A stretch of 64,000 nucleotides of DNA from GCA-2733415 sp964276095 (lineage in GTDB: Bacteria > Bacteroidota > Bacteroidia > Flavobacteriales > Flavobacteriaceae): contig CAXYDR010000002.1 of assembly GCA_964276095.1 (NCBI GenBank), positions 248,001 through 312,000 on the forward strand. The letters run 5' to 3'. This document shows, one piece after another, positions 53,986 through 61,854 of this stretch. Positions within the stretch are counted from its first letter, which is position 1. Each line of letters begins with the position of its first letter. The position numbers were made by a program, and so were the translations under genes. The notes below the pieces were generated by a model. It saw only the letters and a program-made list of their open reading frames with translations, searched no databases and was not told the DNA's origin.

Positions 53986-56094
53986 ATGCAAAGTTTTAGA
54001 TCAGAAATAGAGAATCCAATAGTAGAGAAAGACATCTTAGAATTGGAACGTAAAATTCGCTTATTCAAAGAAGGTAAAATAGATGAAGAACGCTTCAGAA
54101 GTCTACGTTTAGCTCGTGGTGTATACGGACAACGACAATTTGGAGTACAAATGATTCGTATCAAACTACCTTTTGGAAGAGTAACTTCTGAACAACTACA
54201 TCGAATTGCCGATGTATCTGATGAGTATTCTAGAGGAAGGTTACACATCACAACACGTCAGGATATCCAAATACACCACGTAAGTTTAGATCGTACTCCT
54301 GAGTTATGGGCTGAATTAGAAAAGAACGACATCACATTACGTGAAGCTTGTGGTAATGCTGTAAGGAATATTACCGCATCTGAAACTGCTGGGATTGATG
54401 TAAATGAAGTGTTTGATGTTTCTCCTTATGCAGATGCTACGTTCAAATTTTTCTTGCGTAACCCTATCTGTCAAGAAATGGGCAGAAAAATTAAAATGTC
54501 TTTTTCAGGGACTGATGACGATACCGCTATTAGTTTTATTCATGATGTAGGGTTTATTGCTAAAACAAAAGTTATTAATAGTGAAACTATAAGAGGTTTT
54601 AAAGTATTACTTGCTGGTGGTTTAGGCTCTCAACCACGTCATGCTGATGTAGCTTATGAGTTTTTAGAAGCGGATAAAATAATCCCATTCATTGAAGGGG
54701 TATTACGTGTTTTTGATAGAAATGGTGAACGTGCTAAACGTGCAAAAGCCAGAATGAAATTTTTGGTTAAAGATTTAGGATTAGCTGCATTTTTAACTTT
54801 AGTTGAAGAAGAGCAAAAAGCTTTAGCATATCAAACATATCCTATTGATACAAGTGAATTTGATAAGGCTATTGAAATAAATTCTATTACAATCCCTTCT
54901 GTTGTACTTAAAGATCAAAAAGCATTTGACTTATGGAAAGAAACTAATGTTATTAAACAAAAACAAGATGGATTATTTGCTATAGGAATAAAAGTTTTTT
55001 TAGGAGATTTCTATACTGACAAGGCAAGACTATTAGCTGATTTGATTAAAAAATATGCTAATAATGAATTGAGATTAACTCTACGTCAGGATATTTTAAT
55101 CCGTCATGTAAAAGAAGAATTATTACCGCTATTCTATGTTGAATTAGAAAAGTTAGAGTTTACTGATCTTGGTTATAACAGCACACAAGATATTACTGCT
55201 TGTCCAGGAACTGACACGTGTAACTTAGGCATTTCAAGTAGTACTGGTATAGCCGCTGTTTTAGAAAAAGTGCTAAAAGAAGAGTATCCAGAATATACAA
55301 ACAATAAAGAAATCGCTATTAAAATTAGTGGTTGTATGAATGCTTGTGGTCAGCATAATATGGCGCAAATTGGTTTCCAAGGAATGTCCGTTAAAGTAGG
55401 TGCTTTATTAGCTCCTGCTGTACAAATATTATTAGGAGGTGGGATTATAGGAAATGGACAAGGGCGATTCTCTGACAAAGTAATTAAAGTACCTAGTAAA
55501 AGAGGTCCAGAAGCGCTACGATTAATATTAAATGATTATGATGAAAATGTTAAGGAAGATGAAACATTCTTAAACTATTACGATCGTTTAGGGAAAATAT
55601 ATTTCTATGATTTATTAAAGCCATTAGCTGATTTAACAAATTTAGAAAATAGTGATTTTGTTGATTGGGGACATGATGAAAAATACATAAAAGCAATTGG
55701 TGTAGGAGAATGTGCGGGTGTTGTAATTGATTTAGTAGCTACGTTGTTATTTGAAAGTGAAGAAAAATTAGAAAGCGCAGAAGGGTCATTATCTAAAAAG
55801 CAATGGTCAGACAGTATTTTCTATTCTTATACAGCTTTAGTAAACACAGCAAAGGCTTTACTAACCGCTGAAGGAGTAAAAACAAATACTCAAACAGGTA
55901 TTATTAAATCCTTTGACGAGCATTTTGTAGCAACTAAAGCTTTTGAATTAACAGGAACATTTAATGAATTGGTATTCCAATTAAAAGAAAATGAGCCAAC
56001 AGAAGTTTTTGCTAAAAAATATTTAAACCATGCTAAAACATTTTATAAACAAGTAGATGAATTTAGAGCTGGTCAAATATTACAGAGTAACTAA
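53986..56094 (+). CDS. Siroheme sulfite reductase with C-terminal HEPN-like extension
   Basis: 702 residues. The nitrite/sulfite reductase core (about 1-560) has two ferredoxin-like halves and siroheme/4Fe-4S ligands Cys406, Cys412, Cys450, Cys454 (TACPGTDTCNLG, KISGCMNACGQHN). It reduces sulfite to sulfide. After about residue 585 comes an extra helical domain of about 115 residues (DLVATLLFESEEKLESAEG ... YTALVNTAKALLTAEGV) resembling HEPN. Nitrite reduction is possible in this family, but the cysN/siroheme context indicates sulfite. Electrons probably come from ferredoxin via the FNR-type enzyme downstream. Confidence 0.9.
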   Translation: MQSFRSEIENPIVEKDILELERKIRLFKEGKIDEERFRSLRLARGVYGQRQFGVQMIRIKLPFGRVTSEQLHRIADVSDEYSRGRLHITTRQDIQIHHVSLDRTPELWAELEKNDITLREACGNAVRNITASETAGIDVNEVFDVSPYADATFKFFLRNPICQEMGRKIKMSFSGTDDDTAISFIHDVGFIAKTKVINSETIRGFKVLLAGGLGSQPRHADVAYEFLEADKIIPFIEGVLRVFDRNGERAKRAKARMKFLVKDLGLAAFLTLVEEEQKALAYQTYPIDTSEFDKAIEINSITIPSVVLKDQKAFDLWKETNVIKQKQDGLFAIGIKVFLGDFYTDKARLLADLIKKYANNELRLTLRQDILIRHVKEELLPLFYVELEKLEFTDLGYNSTQDITACPGTDTCNLGISSSTGIAAVLEKVLKEEYPEYTNNKEIAIKISGCMNACGQHNMAQIGFQGMSVKVGALLAPAVQILLGGGIIGNGQGRFSDKVIKVPSKRGPEALRLILNDYDENVKEDETFLNYYDRLGKIYFYDLLKPLADLTNLENSDFVDWGHDEKYIKAIGVGECAGVVIDLVATLLFESEEKLESAEGSLSKKQWSDSIFYSYTALVNTAKALLTAEGVKTNTQTGIIKSFDEHFVATKAFELTGTFNELVFQLKENEPTEVFAKKYLNHAKTFYKQVDEFRAGQILQSN

Positions 56095-56114
56095 TTCAAA
56101 TACGAATTTTAAGT

Positions 56115-56150
56115 CCCTTCTCCTTGAGGAGAAGGTTAGGATGAAGTGAC
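56115..56150 (+). repeat. REP-like hairpin repeat, copy A
   Basis: CCTTCTCCT-tg-AGGAGAAGG stem followed by the tail TTAGGATGAAGTGAC. The same layout occurs at 59519-59555. Such short hairpins with a TTAGG-TGA tail are scattered intergenic repeats in many bacteria. It lies between sulfite reductase and cobA. Confidence 0.65.
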
Positions 56151-56180
56151 AATCATTCTTTCAACTAAAAAGAGAATACA

Positions 56181-56969
56181 ATGAAAACAGAAATAAAAAA
56201 TCATGCGCAACCAAAATTAACTGTAGTTGGCGCTGGTCCAGGTGACCCAGACCTAATCACACTTAAAGCTATAAAAGCGCTTAAAAGTGCCGATGTAGTT
56301 TTGTATGATGCCTTAGTAAATGAAGAGCTTTTGGAGTATACAAACCCCAATGCTGAATTAATTTTTGTGGGTAAACGACGAGGGTGTTATAAATACCAAC
56401 AAGAACAAATAAATGAACTTATCGTTTCCAGAGCAAAATCTGATGGCCATGTAGTACGATTAAAAGGAGGTGATCCTTTCATCTTTGGTCGTGGTGCTGA
56501 AGAAATGGAATACGCTGCAAGTTTCGGTTTAGAAACAGCTGTTGTTCCTGGAATTTCATCTTCACTAGCGGTGCCTGCTAATCAAAATATTCCATTAACA
56601 AAACGTGGGAGTACTGAAAGTTTTTGGGTAATTACTGGTACTACTAAACAACATAAATTATCACAAGATGTTGCACTAGCGGCAAAGTCTAATGCAACAG
56701 TAGTAATATTAATGGGAATGGAAAAACTTCCTGAAATTGTAAAACTATTTAAATCAGAAGGAAAAAATCAATTACCGGTAGCTATCATTCAAGATGGAAC
56801 GACTGTAAGAGAAAAAGTTGGTATTGGAACAGTTGATACCATTGAACAAGTAGTTTATGAAAACGAACTTTCAAATCCTGCAATTATTGTTTTTGGAGAA
56901 GTTGTAAGTCATCGAGCACAACTTGCAAAGGTTAAAAAAGAGGTAATCATAAAAGAATTAGTGTCATGA
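56181..56969 (+). CDS. cobA: Uroporphyrinogen-III C-methyltransferase
   Basis: 262 residues (SUMT). First step to siroheme: two SAM-dependent methylations giving precorrin-2. Motifs VVGAGPGDPDLITLKA, VGKRRGCYKYQQEQIN, VRLKGGDPFIFGRGAEE and VPGISSSLAVPA. Overlaps the next gene by 4 bp (ATGA), showing coupling; siroheme is the cofactor of the upstream reductase. High confidence. Confidence 0.95.
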   Translation: MKTEIKNHAQPKLTVVGAGPGDPDLITLKAIKALKSADVVLYDALVNEELLEYTNPNAELIFVGKRRGCYKYQQEQINELIVSRAKSDGHVVRLKGGDPFIFGRGAEEMEYAASFGLETAVVPGISSSLAVPANQNIPLTKRGSTESFWVITGTTKQHKLSQDVALAAKSNATVVILMGMEKLPEIVKLFKSEGKNQLPVAIIQDGTTVREKVGIGTVDTIEQVVYENELSNPAIIVFGEVVSHRAQLAKVKKEVIIKELVS

Positions 56970-57550
56970 TAGCAAAACAACAAAACGAGTTATATCCCAT
57001 TTTCTTAAAAGTACATCAATTAAATGTACTGATTGTTGGAGGTGGAAATGTAGCCTTAGAAAAATTAGGCTTTTTATTAAAATCTAGCCCTAATGCTAGA
57101 GTCACATTACTGGCAATAGAATTTGATACTGAGTTATTATCATTAGCTAAAAAACACCACGTTAATATTCAACAAGGAGCTTATCATTATTTTTCTCTAC
57201 AAAATCAGCATTTAGTAATTGGAGCCACAAATGATAAGGAAATAAACAAAACAATTCAAAAAGAAGCCAAAATCAGAAACATTTTAGTCAATATTGCTGA
57301 TACTCCAGAATTATGCGACTTCTATTTGGGAGGAATTGTAACTAAAGGAAATGTGAAAATTGCCATCTCAACTAATGGGAAATCACCTACAATGGCAAAA
57401 CGATTACGTCAGTTGTTTGAAGACGTTATCCCAGATGATATTAATTCATTAGCTGAAAATTTAAATAGTTATAGGCAAACTCTAAAAATAAATTTTAAAG
57501 AAAAAGTTGCCCACTTAAATCAATTAACAAAAAGTTTAATTACAGAATAA
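56966..57550 (+). CDS. Precorrin-2 dehydrogenase / sirohydrochlorin ferrochelatase (Met8/CysG N-terminal type)
   Basis: 194 residues. NAD site VLIVGGGNVALEKLGFLL, VIGATNDKEINKTI, and NIADTPELCDFYLGGIV with the catalytic Asp region, followed by TNGKSPTMAKRLRQ. Completes siroheme by oxidation and iron insertion. Overlaps cobA by 4 bp and is 1 bp from the next gene, a tight siroheme-electron transfer unit. Confidence 0.92.
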   Translation: MIAKQQNELYPIFLKVHQLNVLIVGGGNVALEKLGFLLKSSPNARVTLLAIEFDTELLSLAKKHHVNIQQGAYHYFSLQNQHLVIGATNDKEINKTIQKEAKIRNILVNIADTPELCDFYLGGIVTKGNVKIAISTNGKSPTMAKRLRQLFEDVIPDDINSLAENLNSYRQTLKINFKEKVAHLNQLTKSLITE

Positions 57551-57551
57551 A

Positions 57552-58637
57552 ATGATACATACAGATATACTTATAATCGGAGCAGGACCAGTTGGGATGT
57601 TCACAGTTTTTGAAGCAGGGTTATTAAAATTACGTTGTCATTTAATTGATGCTTTACCTCAGGCAGGAGGGCAATGTTCAGAAATATACCCTAAAAAACC
57701 AATCTATGATATTCCTGCATACCCAGAAGTATTAGCAGGTGATTTAATAGATAATCTAGCAGCACAAATTAAACCATTTGAACCTAGTTATACATTAGGA
57801 GAACGTGCTGAGACGATAGAAAAACAAGAAGATGGGCATTTTATTGTTACTACCAATAGAGGTACAAAGCACAAAGCACCAGTAGTATTTATTGCTGGTG
57901 GATTAGGCTCTTTTGAACCAAGAAAACCGCCTATTGAAAACATTACAAGTTATGAAGATCATGGGGTTGAATATATCATTAGAGATCCAGAATTGTATCG
58001 CAACAAACGCGTAGTTATTTCTGGAGGTGGAGATTCCGCCTTAGATTGGTCCATCTTTTTAGCTGATGTGGCTAGTGAAATATCGTTGGTACACCGCCGT
58101 AACGATTTTAGAGGAGCATTAGATTCTGTAGAAAAAGTTGTTGAATTATCTAAAGCAGGTAAAATAAACTTAATCACTGAAGCTGAAGTAAAAGAAATTC
58201 ATGGTGAAGGACATGTAGATTCAGTAACAATTAAGCATAAAACTGAAGGAAACTTCATTAAGGAATGTGATCATTTTATCCCATTATTTGGATTGTCTCC
58301 AAAATTAGGTCCTATTGGAAACTGGGGATTAGAAATAGAAAAAAATGCCATTAAAGTAAATAACAGTTTAGATTATAGTACTAACATCCCTGGAGTATAT
58401 GCTATTGGTGATGTAAACACTTATCCTGGTAAATTAAAGCTGATTTTATGCGGATTTCATGAAGCTACCATTGCTGTTCAATACGCTTATAAATTGATTA
58501 ATCCAGATAAAAAATATGTGATGAAATACACTACTATTGGTGGTGTAGAAGGTTTTGATGGAACCAAAAAAGTTGCTAAAAAATCTGAAGTAATTAAAAT
58601 CAACATCGAATCTAATGTTCCTGTTTTAGAAATTTAA
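57552..58637 (+). CDS. Ferredoxin--NADP reductase-type flavin oxidoreductase (copy 2)
   Basis: 361 residues, paralogue of the 23767-24828 product and collinear with it along almost the whole length: GAGPVGMFTVFEAG, AGGQCSEIYPKKPIYDIP, VISGGGDSALDWSIF, YAIGDVNTYPGKLKLI. Within the sulfite reduction cluster it probably supplies electrons from NADPH via ferredoxin to the sulfite reductase. Directly downstream is a stump of a ferredoxin gene, so the partner is likely the intact ferredoxin at 24898. Confidence 0.9.
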   Translation: MIHTDILIIGAGPVGMFTVFEAGLLKLRCHLIDALPQAGGQCSEIYPKKPIYDIPAYPEVLAGDLIDNLAAQIKPFEPSYTLGERAETIEKQEDGHFIVTTNRGTKHKAPVVFIAGGLGSFEPRKPPIENITSYEDHGVEYIIRDPELYRNKRVVISGGGDSALDWSIFLADVASEISLVHRRNDFRGALDSVEKVVELSKAGKINLITEAEVKEIHGEGHVDSVTIKHKTEGNFIKECDHFIPLFGLSPKLGPIGNWGLEIEKNAIKVNNSLDYSTNIPGVYAIGDVNTYPGKLKLILCGFHEATIAVQYAYKLINPDKKYVMKYTTIGGVEGFDGTKKVAKKSEVIKINIESNVPVLEI

Positions 58638-58658
58638 ACTAACTAAGAATACAACATT

Positions 58659-58715
58659 ATTTCAGATATAACCTTACAAATTACAGATAGAGAGGGTAAA
58701 ATAATCAAGTATTAA
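58659..58715 (+). pseudogene. 5' remnant of a 2Fe-2S ferredoxin gene
   Basis: Translated from ATT at 58659, the frame reads ISDITLQITDREGKIIKY then stop. This matches the start of the intact ferredoxin (MSDVILKITDREGNLHEV) at 24898, with ATT in place of ATG and truncation after 18 codons. It sits 21 bp after the second reductase gene, mirroring the reductase-ferredoxin pair at 23.8-25.2 kb. The cluster Cys residues are all missing, so it cannot be functional. Confidence 0.72.
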
Positions 58716-58728
58716 CACCTAAAATAAC

Positions 58729-59502
58729 ATGAGCTTATACATTGACAAAGAAGTCCAAAAAAGCACCTATAACATTCGCTTAAAAGACATTGTTGAACAA
58801 TTTACAAAACGATTATTTTATGCTTTATTTGACGAACAACAAGCTCAAGAAAAAGAGCTTAAAAATATAAAAAAACTGTTTATAGAAATTTCTAAGCAAC
58901 TTACTATTCTTGAAGGAGAGTATATTTGGAATAATTTTGTATCACGTTTAGCAATTATCAGAATACGATTAGATTTAGATGCATTATCCGCTTACAAAAA
59001 TGACCCTGCTGCCAAAAGCCTACAAGAAGTATACTTAGCATACCCAGGATTTCATGCTATAGCTATTTATCGATTAAGTCATGAATTATTTTTATTAAAC
59101 ACTCCAATTATACCACGTATGATGAGTGAATATGCACATGGGATAACCGGTACTGATATTCATCCTGGAGCAAGTATTGGTGATTCATTTTTTATAGATC
59201 ATGCCACAGGAATAGTAATTGGAGAAACTGCAATCATAAAAAATAACGTTACCATATATCAGGGTGTTACTTTGGGTGGTATTCAAGTAAAGAAAAGTTT
59301 AAGTGAAACTAAAAGACACCCAACCATTGAAGATAATGTAACCATTTATGCTAATGCTACCATTTTAGGAGGTGATATTATAATTGGTGCAAATAGTGTT
59401 ATAGGTGCAAATGTTTGGATAACAAAATCAATTGCAAAAAACTCATTAATAACATATCATTCTGAAATTAATATTAAATCAAGAAATATCTTAAATATTT
59501 AA
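58729..59502 (+). CDS. cysE: Serine O-acetyltransferase
   Basis: 257 residues (EpsC-like). Helical N-terminal domain, YPGFHAIAIYRLSHEL, then left-handed hexapeptide repeats from about 140: GTDIHPGASIGDSFFIDHATGIVIGE-type residues and VTIYQGVTLGG. Makes O-acetylserine from serine and acetyl-CoA. Substrate comes from the SerB-SerA enzyme; the product is used by CysM just downstream. High confidence. Confidence 0.93.
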   Translation: MSLYIDKEVQKSTYNIRLKDIVEQFTKRLFYALFDEQQAQEKELKNIKKLFIEISKQLTILEGEYIWNNFVSRLAIIRIRLDLDALSAYKNDPAAKSLQEVYLAYPGFHAIAIYRLSHELFLLNTPIIPRMMSEYAHGITGTDIHPGASIGDSFFIDHATGIVIGETAIIKNNVTIYQGVTLGGIQVKKSLSETKRHPTIEDNVTIYANATILGGDIIIGANSVIGANVWITKSIAKNSLITYHSEINIKSRNILNI

Positions 59503-59518
59503 TTTTACTATAACAGTT

Positions 59519-59555
59519 TCCTCTCCCTCAGGGAGAGGATTAAGGTGAGGGTGAC
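59519..59555 (+). repeat. REP-like hairpin repeat, copy B
   Basis: CCTCTCCCT-c-AGGGAGAGG stem followed by ATTAAGGTGAGGGTGAC. Same layout and tail as copy A at 56115, in the cysE-cysM gap. Confidence 0.65.
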
Positions 59556-59569
59556 AATAAACATAAATC

Positions 59570-60460
59570 ATGATTATATCAAAAAAAATAACAGATCAAA
59601 TAGGAAACACTCCATTAGTAGAAGTCACTAACATACTTCAAAAAAAAGGAGTTCGCCTATTTCTAAAACTAGAAGGAAATAACCCTGGAGGGAGTGTAAA
59701 AGACAGAGCTGCTTTTAATATGATTAATCAAGCTTTACTTCGTGGTGACATAAAAAAAGGGGACACTTTAATTGAAGCAACTAGCGGTAATACAGGTATA
59801 GCTTTAGCATCAATATCACGCTTACTAGGATTAAAAATGATATTAGTAATGCCCGAAAATTCCACTATTGAGCGTGTTAAAACTATGCGGGCTTATGGAG
59901 CAAAAGTTATTCTAACATCGTCCGATATTGGAATTGAAGGCGCTAGGGATTATGCTTTGGCTCAACAAAAAAAAAAAGGATATCATATTCTTAACCAATT
60001 TGCAAATCCCGATAATTGGAAAGCACATTATAAAACTACGGGCCCAGAAATTTGGAAAGCTACTGATGGAAAAATAACTCACTTTGTTTCTGCAATGGGA
60101 ACCACAGGAACCATTATGGGAGTTTCAACCTATTTGAAAGAACAGAACAAGGATATTACTATTGTTGGTGTTCAACCAACTGACGGATCAAAAATCCCAG
60201 GAATAAGAAAATGGCCAGAAAAATATTTACCTCAAATATTTGACAAATCAAAAGTAGATCAAGTGATAGAAATTAGTGAATCCGAAGCAAAAAACATGAG
60301 TCAAAAACTCGCGAAAGAAGAAGGAGTTTTTGCAGGAATGAGCAGTGGTGGTGCCGTAGCAAGTGCATTAATACTTGCAAATACATTAGACGAAGGAATA
60401 ATCGTAACAGTAGTTTGTGATCGAGGAGATAGGTACTTATCTTCTCCCCTCTTTTCATAA
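59570..60460 (+). CDS. cysM: Cysteine synthase B
   Basis: 296 residues, PLP enzyme making cysteine from O-acetylserine and sulfide or thiosulfate. PLP Lys44 in GGSVKDRAAFNMI, substrate loop EATSGNTGIALA, the glycine loop SAMGTTGTIMG, and MSSGGAVASAL. It has the shorter length and charged loop of CysM rather than CysK. Last gene of the sulfate-to-cysteine block. High confidence. Confidence 0.93.
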   Translation: MIISKKITDQIGNTPLVEVTNILQKKGVRLFLKLEGNNPGGSVKDRAAFNMINQALLRGDIKKGDTLIEATSGNTGIALASISRLLGLKMILVMPENSTIERVKTMRAYGAKVILTSSDIGIEGARDYALAQQKKKGYHILNQFANPDNWKAHYKTTGPEIWKATDGKITHFVSAMGTTGTIMGVSTYLKEQNKDITIVGVQPTDGSKIPGIRKWPEKYLPQIFDKSKVDQVIEISESEAKNMSQKLAKEEGVFAGMSSGGAVASALILANTLDEGIIVTVVCDRGDRYLSSPLFS

Positions 60461-60548
60461 TCTAAAAATATTTTTTATTTAAAAACTAAGTTTGGTAAGG
60501 TTTTATTCCTTTACTTTGCAGTCAATAAGTTCATTACCATATTTAATT

Positions 60549-60660
60549 GTTATCAAGAAAGGCGGAGGGATTAGACCCTATGAAGCCTTGGCAACCCTTT
60601 ACATTGCGTAAAGAAGGTGCTACATTCTACCACATGTTTACTTAACATGGGATAGATAAC
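60549..60660 (+). ncRNA. SAM-I (S-box) riboswitch upstream of metH
   Basis: P1 GTTATC (60549-60554) with GATAAC (60655-60660). The internal sequence, including TCAAGAAAGGCGGAGGGA, GCAACCC and AAGGTGCTACATTCTACC, is nearly identical to the metX element, differing mostly in the variable P4 arm. A near-consensus promoter (TTG at 60492, TTACTTTG at 60511-60518) precedes it. Confidence 0.93.
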
Positions 60661-60713
60661 ACAGAGTTTTTTTCAAACAATAATCTCTTACTTTTTTCGA
60701 TAACTTTTTTTTA

Positions 60714-60793
60714 GCGTATCCCTTTGGGTCGGGCTTTCCGTTGTATCTTTTTATTAACAAAAATAAAAAGGATGCCACTGCAATCCCATACGC
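60714..60793. repeat. 80-bp imperfect palindrome in the metH leader
   Basis: Outer arms GCGTAT / ATACGC and an inner AT stem ATCTTTTTATT / AATAAAAAGGAT enclose asymmetric bulges (CCCTTTGGGTCGGGCTTTCC on the left, TGCCACTGCAATCCC on the right). It lies between the SAM-I aptamer and the metH1 ATG, where a terminator would be expected. I recall similar sequences from flavobacterial intergenic regions but cannot verify this. Confidence 0.55.
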
Positions 60794-60831
60794 AAGTAAC
60801 GAACTCATTTTTATAATTAATTTATAAAACT

Positions 60832-61842
60832 ATGAGTAATATATACAAAGAAGTACAAAAAAGAATTTTAGTCTTAGATGGTGCTATGGGTACTATGCTA
60901 CAAGCCTATAAATTCACAGAAGACGATTTCAGAGGAGGTCGTTTTAAAAATTATCCAACCCCATTACAAGGAAATAACGATTTACTATCGATTACCCAGC
61001 CTGAAGCCATTAAAGAAATACATACAAAATATTTTGAAGTTGGAGCTGATATCATAGAAACTAATACTTTTTCTGGTACTACCATAGCCATGGCAGATTA
61101 TCAGATGGAAGAGCATGTGTATGAATTAAACTATCAATCAGCAAAAATTGCAAAAGAAGTTGCCGAAGGATTTACCAAGTTAACCCCCAATAAACCTCGA
61201 TTTGTTGCAGGGTCTATCGGTCCTACAAATCGAACTGCTAGCATGTCCCCGGATGTAAATGATCCGGGGTACAGAGCGGTGACTTTTGATGAATTACGTA
61301 TTGCTTACAAACAACAAACAGAAGCGTTGTTAGACGGTGGTGTAGATTTATTATTAGTAGAAACAGTATTTGATACCTTAAATGCAAAAGCCGCACTATT
61401 TGCTATAGAAGAAGTAAAAGAAGAACGAAATATTGATATACCTATAATGCTAAGTGGTACAATAACAGATGCTAGTGGAAGAACATTATCTGGACAAACT
61501 GCCGAAGCATTTTTAATATCTGTATCTCATATTCCATTACTTTCAGTAGGTTTTAATTGTGCTCTTGGTGCTAACTTACTACAACCTCATTTAGAAGCCA
61601 TTGCTTCAAAAACAAACTTTGCTATTTCAGCTCATCCAAATGCTGGCTTACCAAATGCTTTTGGAGAATATGATGAGACTGCAGATGAGATGGCAGAACA
61701 AATTGAAGAATATTTAAAAAAAGACCTAATCAATATTATCGGTGGATGTTGTGGTACTACCCCAGAGCACATAAAAGCAATTGTTGGTTTAGCTGCTAAA
61801 TATAACCCACGTGCTCTCAATTCAAATGCAATAAATAACTAA
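60832..61842 (+). CDS. Methionine synthase, homocysteine-binding part (split MetH, subunit 1)
   Basis: 336 residues, the Hcy-methyltransferase domain of cobalamin-dependent MetH as a separate protein. LVLDGAMGTMLQ at the N-terminus, ANTF-like DIIETNTFSG, GSIGPTNRTASMSPD, and zinc-binding Cys residues in VGFNCALGA and GGCCGTTPEHI. It receives the methyl group from cobalamin on the downstream subunit and makes methionine. 12 bp before the second part. High confidence. Confidence 0.94.
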   Translation: MSNIYKEVQKRILVLDGAMGTMLQAYKFTEDDFRGGRFKNYPTPLQGNNDLLSITQPEAIKEIHTKYFEVGADIIETNTFSGTTIAMADYQMEEHVYELNYQSAKIAKEVAEGFTKLTPNKPRFVAGSIGPTNRTASMSPDVNDPGYRAVTFDELRIAYKQQTEALLDGGVDLLLVETVFDTLNAKAALFAIEEVKEERNIDIPIMLSGTITDASGRTLSGQTAEAFLISVSHIPLLSVGFNCALGANLLQPHLEAIASKTNFAISAHPNAGLPNAFGEYDETADEMAEQIEEYLKKDLINIIGGCCGTTPEHIKAIVGLAAKYNPRALNSNAINN

Positions 61843-61854
61843 ACGAAAGGGAAT

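Noticed and set aside
53838..54251. 137-codon minus-strand frame across the cysN-sulfite reductase gap
   Set aside because: Mostly antisense to the sulfite reductase N-terminus and runs through the terminator hairpin.
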